Positions 26,641 to 37,300 of a DNA stretch of 64,000 nucleotides are shown one piece after another. This DNA is from Akkermansiaceae bacterium (lineage in GTDB: Bacteria > Verrucomicrobiota > Verrucomicrobiia > Verrucomicrobiales > Akkermansiaceae): positions 1 through 64,000 of the forward strand of contig JANXMQ010000233.1 in NCBI GenBank assembly GCA_025354565.1. Reading direction: 5' to 3'. Every line of letters starts with the position of its first letter. The stretch's first letter is position 1. The translations under genes were made by a program, and so were the position numbers. The notes beneath the pieces are model-generated. The model made no database searches, was not told where the DNA came from, and saw nothing but the letters and a program-made list of their open reading frames with translations.

Positions 26641-28683
26641 ATGGCTCGTCAATACACCCTTCATCGCCCGCAAGCGGCATCGGCATCTGGCATCGACTAC
26701 GTGGCGGCGCTGAATGCGGAGCAATACGAGGCGGTTTCCTCACCGCCGGGGAAGGCGCTGGTCATTGCGGGTGCGGGTTCCGGGAAGACCCGGACGCTGA
26801 CGTATCGCGTGGCTTGGCTGCTGGACCATGGGATCGAATCGAAGCAAATCCTGCTGCTTACCTTTACTAACAAGGCTGCCCGCGAAATGACCGGGCGGGT
26901 GCGCGAATTGGTCCCGCACGACACCTCGGACCTGTGGGCCGGGACCTTCCACTCCATTGGCAGCCGCATTCTGCGCCGACATGCGGAGGATCTCGGATTC
27001 ACCCGTTCGTTTTCCATCCTAGATCGCGATGATCAGAAATCCCTGCTCTCTGCGGTCATCGCCAACTGCGACATCGACACCAAGGAACGCCGTTTTCCCA
27101 AGGCCGACGTACTGGCCTCGATGTTCAGCCTAATCGAAAACACCGGCGCGACCTTGGCCGATGTCATCGGCGCGAGATACGATCACTTTTACGATTGGTT
27201 GGATAAAATCGAACTCGTCCGCACGGGATACATCGCCAAGAAATTGGCAACCAACTCGATGGATTTCGATGACCTGCTGTGCATGGTCGTGAAATTGTTC
27301 GAGGAGCGGCCCGATGTGCTGGAACTCTATCAGCAAAAATTCCGCCACATCCTAGTGGACGAGTATCAGGACACGAACTCCGTGCAAGGCCGCATGATCG
27401 ACCTGTTAGCCGGTGAGTCCAATAGCCTGATGGCCGTGGGGGATGACGCGCAATCCATCTACTCCTGGCGCGGTGCGGACATGGATCACATCCTCAGTTT
27501 TCCCAAGCGCTACAAGGGTTCCAAGGTATTCACCATTGAGACCAACTACCGCAGTGTCCCGGAAATCCTCGATCTATCCAATGCCGCGATTCGGGCGAAT
27601 TCCGGGCGCTTCGAGAAAGACCTGCAAGCTTCGCGCACGGGCCTCGGCGTGAAACCTGCGTTGGTGGCATTGGACGATCCACGCAGCCAGGCGGCCTTCG
27701 TTGCGCAGCGGATGTTGGAACTGCGGGAAGAGGGGATTCCGTTGGGGGAAATGGCGGTGCTCTATCGGGCGCATTTCCAGAGTTTGGAAATCCAGATGGA
27801 GTTGACCGTGCGCGGAATCCCCTTCGCCATCACCAGCGGACTGCGGTTTTTCGAACAGGCGCACATCAAGGACATCGCCGCCTTCATGCGTTTCGTGGTG
27901 AACCGGCGGGACGAGGTGAGCTTCTTGCGGATGGTGAATCTGCTGCCCGGCTGTGGCCCGATCGCGGCGCAGAAACTCTGGAACGAGTGGTTGAAAAGTG
28001 GTTGGGCGAACCAGGAGGAACTGCCGCCGAAGTGGTCGGATTTATTACTGAAATTCAAGGTGCCGAAGAAGGCGGTGAAACACTGGGAACAGTTATGTTA
28101 TACTTTGGACGAACTCACGCCAGGTGCAAAATTCGCGAGCCCGTCAGATATGATTTTCAGTATTCTGGAAGGCGTTTATGATGAGTATTTGAAAGCGAGT
28201 TTTGAAAATTTTGAGAACCGCCGTGGCGACATCGAGCAGCTCTCGCAATACGGTGGCAGCTTTGATGACATTTTGGAATTTCTCGCCCAGCTCTCGCTCA
28301 TGAGTTCGGTGGATGGTGAGCCGACTGGCGACAAGCGCGAGGCCGACGATGAAAAAGTCACTCTCTCCTCGATCCATCAGGCAAAGGGTCTTGAATGGCA
28401 GGTCGTCTTCCTCATTTGGCTAGTGGACGGCCAATTCCCTAACGGCCGCATCCTTGAAGCGGATGATCAGCCGATGTTGGAAGAAGAACGCCGGCTATTC
28501 TATGTCGCCATCACTCGGGCCAAGGACGATCTTTATTTAACTTATCCGATGATGAACCCGAAGTCTTACAGCGGCGACATCATCTGCCGACCGTCGAGAT
28601 TTCTCGAAGATTTTCCGGCGGAAATGGTTGAGGAATGGAAGGTGGGGAATTCAGATCCGTGGGGTGAGGATGAACCGTTTTGA
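26641..28683 (+). CDS. UvrD/PcrA-type superfamily 1 DNA helicase
   Basis: 3'-5' ATP-dependent helicase of the UvrD/Rep/PcrA group acting in DNA repair or replication restart. The 680-residue product has the Q motif (LNAEQYEAV), Walker A GAGSGKT, motif Ia LLLTFTNKAAREM, Walker B DEYQDTN, motif III GDDAQSIYSWRGA, motif IV ETNYRS, motif V IHQAKGLEWQVVF and motif VI FYVAITRA. Start ATG 26641 chosen over an in-frame ATG at 26602 because the family similarity begins after it. It lacks the long UvrD C-terminal tail. No nuclease domain is present. Confidence 0.93.
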   Translation: MARQYTLHRPQAASASGIDYVAALNAEQYEAVSSPPGKALVIAGAGSGKTRTLTYRVAWLLDHGIESKQILLLTFTNKAAREMTGRVRELVPHDTSDLWAGTFHSIGSRILRRHAEDLGFTRSFSILDRDDQKSLLSAVIANCDIDTKERRFPKADVLASMFSLIENTGATLADVIGARYDHFYDWLDKIELVRTGYIAKKLATNSMDFDDLLCMVVKLFEERPDVLELYQQKFRHILVDEYQDTNSVQGRMIDLLAGESNSLMAVGDDAQSIYSWRGADMDHILSFPKRYKGSKVFTIETNYRSVPEILDLSNAAIRANSGRFEKDLQASRTGLGVKPALVALDDPRSQAAFVAQRMLELREEGIPLGEMAVLYRAHFQSLEIQMELTVRGIPFAITSGLRFFEQAHIKDIAAFMRFVVNRRDEVSFLRMVNLLPGCGPIAAQKLWNEWLKSGWANQEELPPKWSDLLLKFKVPKKAVKHWEQLCYTLDELTPGAKFASPSDMIFSILEGVYDEYLKASFENFENRRGDIEQLSQYGGSFDDILEFLAQLSLMSSVDGEPTGDKREADDEKVTLSSIHQAKGLEWQVVFLIWLVDGQFPNGRILEADDQPMLEEERRLFYVAITRAKDDLYLTYPMMNPKSYSGDIICRPSRFLEDFPAEMVEEWKVGNSDPWGEDEPF

Positions 28684-28707
28684 AACTGCCATTTTCCCTC
28701 CCACTGC

Positions 28708-29787
28708 TCATTTCGCTTCGGATAGAAGCGCATCGGCGGTGAACTCGGCGAAGGAGCCGGGTGCGCCCGTGTAGTGGATTTTCCGCTCGCCATCGAAGAC
28801 GTAAACCAAGGGCCAGATGGCGACGCGGTATTCCTTGGCGAGTTTGTTTTCCGGGTCGGAGAAATTCGTCCACGGCACCGTTCCATCGGCTTGGAGCATG
28901 CGGAGCTTTTCGGTGGTGTCATTGTTGACGCCCATGATGGCGAGGGGCTTGCCTTTGAATTTGGTTTCCAGCGCGGTGGTGATTTCCACCACACGCTTGG
29001 CATCCGGGACGTTGCTGTTCCAGAAGAGAAGGATGATGACTTTACCTTTGTTAGAATCTAACGAGAGCGGGCGGTTTGCCGAATCCACGCCGACGAGATC
29101 CGGAGCGATGCGGCCCTTGGTGAGGTAACGGATGATGTAAAGTTCGTCCTCTGCGAGCTTGGCGACCGTGGTGCCTTCGAGTTCGACATCGGAACTTTGG
29201 ATGATAGCCTTGCGGAGGCTGGTGAGGCGCCTGCGCATGATCTCGCCCTCATCGCCGAGAGTCTTGAGTTGCATGGCAGCGGCGAGCGCGGCGACGCCCT
29301 GGGTCTTGGGATCGGGGTGGGTGGCTTGGATTTTTTCTAGCAAGGCGAGTGAGCGCGGGTCCGGGCTGGCGGCGAGGGCGGCGCAAACCGGGATCAGCTT
29401 GGGACTGCTCATGTGGTGGGCTTCGATGGCCTTGCGGATGGCGTCGTTTTCCTGAGCGAAAATGGGTGTGGTGCCGCCGTTGGGATTGGAGGCGAGGAGG
29501 CCCGGCGTGGTGCGCAGGAACCAAGCGGCGGGTTCCAGCGTCCATTCCTGATCGAGCGCTTGGCCGATGGTGGCCCAAATTTCCCGGGCATAGGGCGTGG
29601 CATCGGGACGGTTGCTCCAGGCTTTGGCGCGGGCATCCGGGATGACGGCGGCGTCCAGCTCCGTGGTCCATTTTTCCATCGCGGATTGATAGGCTTTCTC
29701 GATGCGTTGGGCATCGGCGGGAGCGGCTCCAGCAGGGGAAAACAGCAGCGGGAAAATCAAGAGTGTTAGATAACGCAAGCGGTGCAT
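28708..29787 (-). CDS. Secreted thioredoxin-fold protein without redox cysteines
   Basis: 359 residues from ATG 29787, with a signal peptide (MHRLRYLTLLIFPLLF...GAA). The N-terminal 200 residues are helical. The C-terminal 130 show the TlpA/AhpC-type thioredoxin fold (GKVIILLFWNSNVPDAKRVVE, IMGVNNDT, VAIWPLVYVFD with the cis-Pro region). Where relatives have W-C-x-x-C, this protein reads W-N-S-N-V-P-D-A, so it cannot do disulfide chemistry and is probably a structural or binding derivative. It follows dxr on the same strand, 11 bases away. Confidence 0.8.
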   Translation of the reverse strand: MHRLRYLTLLIFPLLFSPAGAAPADAQRIEKAYQSAMEKWTTELDAAVIPDARAKAWSNRPDATPYAREIWATIGQALDQEWTLEPAAWFLRTTPGLLASNPNGGTTPIFAQENDAIRKAIEAHHMSSPKLIPVCAALAASPDPRSLALLEKIQATHPDPKTQGVAALAAAMQLKTLGDEGEIMRRRLTSLRKAIIQSSDVELEGTTVAKLAEDELYIIRYLTKGRIAPDLVGVDSANRPLSLDSNKGKVIILLFWNSNVPDAKRVVEITTALETKFKGKPLAIMGVNNDTTEKLRMLQADGTVPWTNFSDPENKLAKEYRVAIWPLVYVFDGERKIHYTGAPGSFAEFTADALLSEAK

Positions 29788-29798
29788 GGCGGGAAATT

Positions 29799-30965
29799 TT
29801 AGGCGACGAAGGCGGCGGCAGTATCGCGTGCTTGGCGGTCCGCCGCAACCACGGACTCGAGGGTGGACGAGGGTTGGAGCGGGTGGGCGTCCATCGCGGC
29901 GGCGACGCATTGCCAGATGCCGGGGAAGGAAATTTTCCCAGCACGGAAGGCATCAACGGCGACTTCGTTAGCTGCATTGTAAACGGCGGGCAGCGTGCCA
30001 CCGGCGAGTCCAGCGCGGCGGGCGAGGTCGAGGGCGGGGAAATCGGCACGCCGCGGGGCCTCGAATTCCAATTTCGCGAGTGCGGGGAAGTCCAGCGGGC
30101 GCAGGCCACCTTTCACCCGGCGCGGCCAGGTGAGGGCATATTGGATCGGAAAACACATGTCCGTCCGGCTGAGTTGGGCGAGCACCGAGCCATCGCTGAA
30201 CTCGACCATCGAGTGGATGATGCTCTGCGGGTGGACGACGACATCGATGCGTTCCATGCCGATGCCGAATAGCCAGCGGGCTTCGATCATTTCAAGGCCC
30301 TTGTTGAACAGCGTCGCGGAGTCGATGGTGATTTTCGGCCCCATCTCCCAAGTCGGATGCTTGAGCGCTTGGGCGAGGGTGACGTGGGGGATTTGGTCGG
30401 CTGGCAAGGTGCGAAACGGGCCACCGGATGCCGTTAGAATCAGTCGGGTCACTTCATCCACACCGCCGCAGTGACCATCGAGGCATTGGAAAATCGCGTT
30501 GTGCTCGCTATCGACGGGTAGGAGTTTCACCCCGCGTCTGCGAGCGGCGGTCGTGATGATTTCCCCGGCCATGACGAGGATTTCCTTGGAGGCGATGGCG
30601 AGATCCTTGCCGGCCTCGATGGCGGCCAGCGCGGGATGGAGGCCAGCGGTGCCGACGATGGCGATGAGCACGATGTCCGCCGCAGCTAGAGTGGCGAGTT
30701 CTAGCAGGCCCTCTGCGCCGAGGTGGATTTTCACTCCGGTGGGCAGCAGGGCGCGGAGTTTCGCTTCCTTGGTGGCGTCGTAAAGCGCGACATGGCGGAC
30801 GCCCGTCGCGCGGGCTTGGGCGGCGAGTTTGTCGATATTACCGCAGGCGGCGAGGGCGATGATTTCGATCTCATCCGGCAGTTCGCTGGCGACCTTAAGG
30901 GTGGAACAGCCGATGGAGCCGGTGGAGCCTAACAAGACGACGCGTTTGCGGAGCGGGGCATTCAT
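29799..30965 (-). CDS. dxr: 1-deoxy-D-xylulose 5-phosphate reductoisomerase
   Basis: Second step of the MEP isoprenoid pathway. 388 residues; NADPH site GSTGSIGCSTL at residues 13-23, IASKEILVMAGE, the metal/substrate motifs PVDSEHNAIFQ and LTASGGPFR, then KITIDSATLFNKGLE and HPQSIIHSMVEF. Complete by all visible signatures. It lies directly after cdsA with almost no gap, an arrangement common in bacteria, where rseP usually follows; here the thioredoxin-like gene takes that place. Confidence 0.96.
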   Translation of the reverse strand: MNAPLRKRVVLLGSTGSIGCSTLKVASELPDEIEIIALAACGNIDKLAAQARATGVRHVALYDATKEAKLRALLPTGVKIHLGAEGLLELATLAAADIVLIAIVGTAGLHPALAAIEAGKDLAIASKEILVMAGEIITTAARRRGVKLLPVDSEHNAIFQCLDGHCGGVDEVTRLILTASGGPFRTLPADQIPHVTLAQALKHPTWEMGPKITIDSATLFNKGLEMIEARWLFGIGMERIDVVVHPQSIIHSMVEFSDGSVLAQLSRTDMCFPIQYALTWPRRVKGGLRPLDFPALAKLEFEAPRRADFPALDLARRAGLAGGTLPAVYNAANEVAVDAFRAGKISFPGIWQCVAAAMDAHPLQPSSTLESVVAADRQARDTAAAFVA

Positions 30966-30966
30966 G

Positions 30967-31881
30967 TTAGGGCAGGATGACCCATTTCAGATAGAAATAA
31001 AGGGCGGGAGCGGTGAAGCAAATGCTGTCGATGAGGTCCAGTGAGCCACCGATGCCTGGGAGCATTTTCCCCGAGTCCTTAGCGTTGATAGCGCGCTTGA
31101 GGACGCTTTCCGCGAGGTCGCCGATGACGGCTAGAATAGCTAACAGAAAACCAAGAAAAATCACGTGCCCCCACTCCTTGAAAAATCCGAGTTGCTGGGG
31201 AAACAACGCATACACCCCGCAGGCCGCGAGCTGCGAGAAGAGCAGCGCCCCGCCGAAGCCTTCCCACGTTTTCCCCGGACTCACATGTGGGATCATCTTG
31301 TGGCGACCGATCATTGAGCCGACGATGTAGGCTCCCATGTCCGTAAATTTCGTCACCGCCAGCAGCCATAGCAGCAGACATTTTCCCGAACTACCAACCA
31401 AGGGCAGCACCTCCGTCCCCGGTGCGATGAAGGTGACCCGCGCCGCGAAATTGAACAGAAACGCGATGTAAACAAAGCCTAGCAGATTCGCCGCCACCGC
31501 TAACAGGCCCTCGATACCACGGATCGGAAAACGGAGTTGCAGGCTGAACGGCACCGCTACCGCGACGAAGATCGCAAGCGCATCCGCGTCCAGCGGCACA
31601 ACTCTCCCGCCGTGCAAGAAATGCCAGTAAAGTCCGCCACAGTAAACGGCGGCTAACAAGATGCCGAAGCGCGGAAAGCATTTGATAGCCGCCGCTCGCA
31701 GCATTTTGAAATACTCGTAGGTCGCGATCATCGCCAGCAGCCCGATCAGGCCAAGCACTGCCCAAGCGCGCCCGCCGACGAAAATCGACGACACCAAAAC
31801 CCACAAAGATAGCGTACTGGCGCTGCGTCGCGCGAAGACCAGCACTTTTGATTGCATCGGAGGCGTTGGGTTATCGGCCAT
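30967..31881 (-). CDS. cdsA: Phosphatidate cytidylyltransferase
   Basis: Makes CDP-diacylglycerol, the precursor of bacterial phospholipids. From ATG 31881 (MADNPTPP) it has 304 residues, with about eight transmembrane segments and the C-terminal signature GDLAESVLKRAINAKDSG followed by LPGIGGSLDLIDS. In the standard signature the latter reads PGHGGxxDRxD; here H and R are replaced by I and L, while the catalytic KR...KD and DxxD acids remain. A frame open to 31944 adds 21 residues without membrane character. Operon with dxr. Confidence 0.93.
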   Translation of the reverse strand: MADNPTPPMQSKVLVFARRSASTLSLWVLVSSIFVGGRAWAVLGLIGLLAMIATYEYFKMLRAAAIKCFPRFGILLAAVYCGGLYWHFLHGGRVVPLDADALAIFVAVAVPFSLQLRFPIRGIEGLLAVAANLLGFVYIAFLFNFAARVTFIAPGTEVLPLVGSSGKCLLLWLLAVTKFTDMGAYIVGSMIGRHKMIPHVSPGKTWEGFGGALLFSQLAACGVYALFPQQLGFFKEWGHVIFLGFLLAILAVIGDLAESVLKRAINAKDSGKMLPGIGGSLDLIDSICFTAPALYFYLKWVILP

Positions 31882-32018
31882 TTCCTGCGGAATCCAAGAC
31901 CGGTCTTGCACCCGTGGCAACTCATTCCAACCAAAGCCGCGCAACCTTTTTCACCAAGCACGGTTTGATTTCCGGACTTGGCTCTAAAACAGCCACCAAA
32001 CTCCAATCGAAAATCACC

Positions 32019-32507
32019 ATGAAAACCGCAAATCTACTTACGCTGGTAGCCCTGATCGGCACCTGTTCATTCGCCTCTGCCGCAGATAAGCCAAAACGTC
32101 CCGACGGTCCGGGAACGGGCCACGAGGTGCCACCAGAAGTTCTGAAGAAATTTGACACCAACGGCGACGGCAAGCTCGACGAAACCGAGCGCAAGGCAAT
32201 GTACGTAGCCATTAAGGCCGAAATGCTCAAGAAATTCGACACCAATGGTGATGGCAAGCTTGACGAAGCCGAGCGCCAGGCGATGCAGACCGAAATTGAA
32301 GCCAGACACAAGGCCCTCCTCGATAAATATGATGCCAACAAAAACGGCAAACTCGACCCCGAAGAAATTCAGGCTGCTCGGGCGGCAGGTGAGAAAATTC
32401 CACCAATGTTCGGCCATGGACCGTGGGGACCAGGAGGCCATGGCAAACCAGAAGGCCAAGGTAAACCGGACGGCAAAGTCCCGGGCGGTCCTCCTCCCGC
32501 TAACTGA
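32019..32507 (+). CDS. Secreted EF-hand protein
   Basis: 162 residues. A signal peptide (MKTANLLTLVALIGTCSFASA) is followed by three EF-hand-like loops, DTNGDGKLDETE, DTNGDGKLDEAE and DANKNGKLDPEE, spaced 32-37 residues apart, with helices between. The C-terminal 40 residues are Gly/Pro/Lys-rich and low complexity (FGHGPWGPGGHGKPEGQGKP). Calcium binding in the periplasm or outside is expected from the loops; the role is unknown. An open frame extends upstream to 31848 and overlaps cdsA; the signal peptide decides the start at 32019. Confidence 0.88.
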   Translation: MKTANLLTLVALIGTCSFASAADKPKRPDGPGTGHEVPPEVLKKFDTNGDGKLDETERKAMYVAIKAEMLKKFDTNGDGKLDEAERQAMQTEIEARHKALLDKYDANKNGKLDPEEIQAARAAGEKIPPMFGHGPWGPGGHGKPEGQGKPDGKVPGGPPPAN

Positions 32508-32573
32508 GTTTAGTTAGATCTCGCTCTTGCAACCCTCAATGACCGTAAGCTGGTTTTTCCGGCTTGCGGTTTA

Positions 32574-34301
32574 TTACTTCTCGGGCAGCCATTCCCGCCA
32601 GCCGCCATATCCAGTGATTTCTTCAGCACCAACGGTCGCTCTCGGCTCGGCGATGAAGCCGGGGACTTCCTTGCCGCTTTCTAGCAAGACTTTGCCAATG
32701 CCTAACGGACCGGGAATTTCTGCCACGAAATCGCCAAACGCCGCACGCTCCAATTCCCAGACTTCCACGGTGATTGCCGCGCCATTCGCATCGTCCCGGA
32801 TCAAGGCCGGGCGGGGTGGGAGCGAGCCATTGGCCGGCATCGCATACATTCGATAAACGGGAGCTGTCCGGGTTTTTTCACGCAACACCGCGCCGCGCTC
32901 CACGAGTTGCCAGTGCAAGGCGAGTCCCTCCAGATGCGCACCGCAGACGAGTAACGGAATCCTCTGTGACGCCTGTCTGTGACTGTTGATCGGCTCGCCG
33001 CAATATCTCCCGGCCAGTTCTATCAATGCCACATCCCATCCGGCAGGAGCCGCCAGTGTCACGCCCCAGGGCGCGCGCCCGGACCTCGCCCGTCCGGCTG
33101 GCATCGCAACGGCGGATAGATCCAGCAGGTTCATGAAATTGGTATAACGTCCAAGTACTGCATTCGTGACAAATGGATCCGCTAGATTTTCCGCGACAGT
33201 GTAGAGCCTCGGCGTAGTCGGCAGCAGCAGCACATCGATGTTTCCCCAAATGCCTTCCGCCTCCCGCGCGAATTCCCGCAGCTTGTATTGCGCCTTAAAT
33301 GACGATGTCGCGTCCCAACCTTTCGATCCTTCCAAAATCTTGCGGGTCACTGGAAACACGGCATCGGGATTTTTTTCCACGAAGTCGCCAACCGCCGCCC
33401 AACGCTCGGCCACCCATGGTCCTTCGTAGAGGAGTTTCGCCGCTTCCGTGAATGGTGTTAGGTCGATCATCACCGGCCTGCCACCAAGCGCTTTCATCTG
33501 CTCCACCGCTGCCGCATAGAGTCCGGGTGTATCGGGGTCGTCAGCAAAATCAAGTGACTTCGGGACGCCGAAACGGAAACAGCTTCCGATCTCGCCAATG
33601 GGCGTCACATTGCGTGAGAAAATATCTGTCGCATCGTAAATTCCGACCACCTGTGAGATCAGCAGGGCGTCCGCGGCACTGTTAGTGAACACGGAAATAC
33701 AATCCAATGACCGACACGCGGGCACCAGGCCCCGGTTGCTCAACAACCCACGGGTCGGTTTCCAGCCAATCAATTCCTGGAACGCCGCTGGCACTCTACC
33801 AGAACCCGCCGTATCGCTACCTAACGAAAATACACATAACTCGGCGGCGACGGCCGATGCGCTGCCGGAACTCGAACCACCCGGTAGAAACTCAGCGGCG
33901 ATGGCATTTCGCGGCACGCCATAGGGTGAGCGGGTGCCGACGAGGCCGGTGGCGAATTGGTCGAGATTTCCCTTCGCAATTGGAATCGCCCCTGCCGCAC
34001 GCAATAACCGGACAACCTCCGCATCCATTTCCGCGATAAATGAATACTCCGGGCAAGCCGCCGTCGTCGGCCAATTTTGCACGTCGATGTTATCCTTCAC
34101 CACGAACGGGATTCCCCAAAGTGGCAGGTCGCGCGGCATTGCTTCCACGGCGGCTGCTAGAGTTAGAAGTTCAGGTTTCTCGGGCAGATGAATGAACATC
34201 GCGGGATCATTCCAATCGATGATTTTTTGGTAAAGTTCATCGACGAGTTTGGACGGAGTGAAGCCGTCGGCGTAGCGGGATTTGAGGTCGTGGATTTTCA
34301 T
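32574..34301 (-). CDS. atzF: Allophanate hydrolase
   Basis: Hydrolyses allophanate to CO2 and two ammonia. The 575-residue product has the amidase-signature core with KDNIDV, the Ser-cisSer-Lys set (GGSSSGSASAVAAELCVFSLGSDTAGSGR, containing the catalytic serine) and a C-terminal domain like that of AtzF and yeast urea amidolyase (PVYRMYAMPANGSLPPRPAL, ITVEVWELERAAFGDFVAEIPGPLGIG). Last gene of the minus-strand nitrogen operon after the biotin-dependent carboxylase, which provides its substrate, directly or through the DUF1989 proteins. Confidence 0.95.
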   Translation of the reverse strand: MKIHDLKSRYADGFTPSKLVDELYQKIIDWNDPAMFIHLPEKPELLTLAAAVEAMPRDLPLWGIPFVVKDNIDVQNWPTTAACPEYSFIAEMDAEVVRLLRAAGAIPIAKGNLDQFATGLVGTRSPYGVPRNAIAAEFLPGGSSSGSASAVAAELCVFSLGSDTAGSGRVPAAFQELIGWKPTRGLLSNRGLVPACRSLDCISVFTNSAADALLISQVVGIYDATDIFSRNVTPIGEIGSCFRFGVPKSLDFADDPDTPGLYAAAVEQMKALGGRPVMIDLTPFTEAAKLLYEGPWVAERWAAVGDFVEKNPDAVFPVTRKILEGSKGWDATSSFKAQYKLREFAREAEGIWGNIDVLLLPTTPRLYTVAENLADPFVTNAVLGRYTNFMNLLDLSAVAMPAGRARSGRAPWGVTLAAPAGWDVALIELAGRYCGEPINSHRQASQRIPLLVCGAHLEGLALHWQLVERGAVLREKTRTAPVYRMYAMPANGSLPPRPALIRDDANGAAITVEVWELERAAFGDFVAEIPGPLGIGKVLLESGKEVPGFIAEPRATVGAEEITGYGGWREWLPEK

Positions 34302-34389
34302 GGGGACTACACAATTGGAGCGCGGAATTCATTCCTCGCGAAATTCTGGTGAAATAATTCACGCTCCCCAGTTTTTGGTTTAGCCAGCA

Positions 34390-37300
34390 TCAGGATTGTG
34401 ATTTCACAATGACCAACGTTTGACCCGCCCTGACACTCGCGCCTTCGGCCACAAGTATTTCGACAATTTCGATCTCGTCATCCGCATCGACTGAGACTTC
34501 CATTTTCATCGCTTCCAGAATCAGCGCCGTGGCTCCCTGTGCGATCCTCATGCCAGCCGTCACTTCGATTTTCCAAACACTGCCGGTCACCGGGCTGTCC
34601 AGCGTCGTGCAACCGTCGGGGATCACAATTTCATCCACCTCGGCCATGACTTCCGGCGGTGCATCCATCGACAAATCGGCTTCCTCCCAGCGTTTTCTTT
34701 CAGCCTCAAAGGCGGCGCGTTGCCGGGTTTGGAAGGCGTCGATCCCGGTGGCGTTTTCCGATAGAAATTTCTGATAGTCGGCGTAACGGAAGATTTGCTC
34801 CTCGATCTCCAGCTTGTGTCGTCCACGCGGGACTTCCTCACGCAAACGGAGCAATTCCTCCGCGCTCACCGGATAGAATCGAAGCTGGTCAAAGAACCGC
34901 AGCAGCCATGGATTCTGGAAATCCTCGGTCTTCCGCCAACGGTTCCAAACGGGAATCGTCCGTCCGGTGAACTGATAGCCGCCTGGGCCTTCCATGCCGT
35001 AAATGCAGAGATATGCCCCGCCGATTCCGACCGCGTTTTCCGGTGTCCAGGTTCGTGCTGGATTGTATTTGGTCGTGACCATCCGGTGCCGCGGATCGAG
35101 AGGAGTCGCTACCGGCGCGCCTAAATAGACATCGCCCAAGCCCATCACCAGATACGAGGCGGCGAAGAATATCTGATAGACCTCGGCGATGGAACTCAGC
35201 CCGTTAATGCGCCGGATGAATTCCAGATTGCTAGGGCACCACGGCGCGTCAGGCCGCACGCTCTGCATATAGCGGCGGATGGCTTCCTGCGTGCTCGGGT
35301 CGTCCCAACTCAGCGGCAGGTGAACGACGCGGGTGGGCACTTCGATCTGATCTAACGGCGGCAGCGAAGTGATTCCCGCGCGAATTTTTCCCCACAAATC
35401 GCCGCGCCCGATCACACCAGGATCAAAGTGAACTTGCAGCGAGCGAATGCCGGGTGTCAGGTCGATGATGCCGGGAATCCCATGTTCCTTCAACCACTCG
35501 TGAACAACATGAACCTTGAACCGCAACTTCAAATCGAGATGGTGCGGGCCGAATTCGATGAGGAAATAGCGGTCGCCCGCGCGACGGACGACTATGGCAT
35601 CATCGCCCACACCGAACGAGTCGATGAAGCAGGTACCGCGTTCAGTTTTTAGTGGATCGGAGAGCACTGGAAGTTCGCCTGCTAGAAATTGTGAGATTTC
35701 GATCTGGCGGTCGCGTGCCCAGGCTTCATCCACTGGCACAAACTCAATGTGATCGCCTGGCCGTAGTTGACCGAGTTTCCATAACTCCGCATCCACGACC
35801 ACGACCGGACAAACGAAGCCGCCGAGACTTGGGCCGTCGGGCCCGAGAATGACGGGCATGTCTCCGGTGAAATCCACCGCGCCGATGGCATAGGCGTTGT
35901 CGTGCAAATTGGACGGATGCAGTCCCGCCTCGCCGCCGTCGGTGCGCGCCCATTTCGGCTTCGGGCCTATCAGACGGACGCCGGTTCTGGCGGAGTTGTA
36001 ATGAACCTCCCATTTTGTGGCGAAGAAGGTGTCGATGTCTTCATCCAAGAAAAAGTCGGGAGAGCCGTGAGGGCCGTAGAGGACAGCGATTTTCCATTCG
36101 TGACTCATGGGCAGGGAACACTCCTTCCTGCTACTTGAGCTGACGGGTCCTCTTCCCATCCCTAGCACATCTCCGGGCAGTAAGGCTCTGCCAAAGGGGC
36201 CGCCGAATCTTCCAAGCGTGAACGTCGAGCAACTGCCCATATACTCGGGGGATTCGATCCCACCTGACACCGCCAGATAGGCACGTGATCCGCTGCCTTC
36301 GAATCTGCCGATCTTCAACAAATCACCTGCCGTAATTTCAATGCGGCTATTCATTGCTACCGGCTCACCATTCTTCATCACCAGCGCACTGGCACCCACG
36401 ATGGCGATGGTTGTTGCATGGTTAAATCGCAGCGTCGGCCCGGTCATGGTGATTTCCAATCCCGGCGCTCCTTCCGGATTCGCTACCATGCGGTTGGCGA
36501 GGCGAAGTGATAGGGAATCGAACGGCCCGCACGGCGGCACGCCAACTTCCCAGTAACCAATACGCCCCGGCCAATCCTGCACCGTCGTCATCGTTCCAGC
36601 GGTCATCACGTCGATGGTGTTAGGTGTGTAGCAAAACTCCGCCATATCCCGCATCGCCACGCCGCCCATGAGATACGGCTCCCAGCGGGTGATGTCGCGC
36701 AGGTAACGGAGATTTGTTTCGATTCCTGAAATCTTGGTTTCTTCCAGTGCCTTCTCGATCTTCGCAACTGCGGCAGCGCGGTCATCCGCCAGCACCATCA
36801 CTTTGGCTAACAGCGGATCATAAAACGGACTGACCTCGGTGCCCGGCGCGATCCAGCCATCGCAGCGCGTCCACTCGGGGAAACATGCTTCGGTTAGCAA
36901 GCCGCAGCTCGGGCGGAAATTGTGATTCGGATCTTCCGCATAGACGCGGGCTTGGATGGCGCAGCCTTTGGGTTCCGGTGCGCTGGCTGGCATTTCCCAA
37001 TTTTCTTCAAGCGCGAGCCGGACCATCCATTCCACGATGTCGATGCCGGTGACGAGTTCCGTAATACCGTGCTCGACTTGCAGACGCGTGTTCACTTCGA
37101 GGAAAAAGAAGTCATCTCGATCTGCATCGTAGATAAACTCCACGGTGCCGGCGGAGCGGTAACTAACACTTTCTCCGAGTTTCACCGCAGCCTCATGCAG
37201 AGCGGCACGGGTTTTGTCTGATAGACCGGGTGCCGGGGTTTCCTCGAAGACTTTCTGATTGCGGCGCTGGACCGAGCAATCGCGTTCGCCAAGAGCCAGC

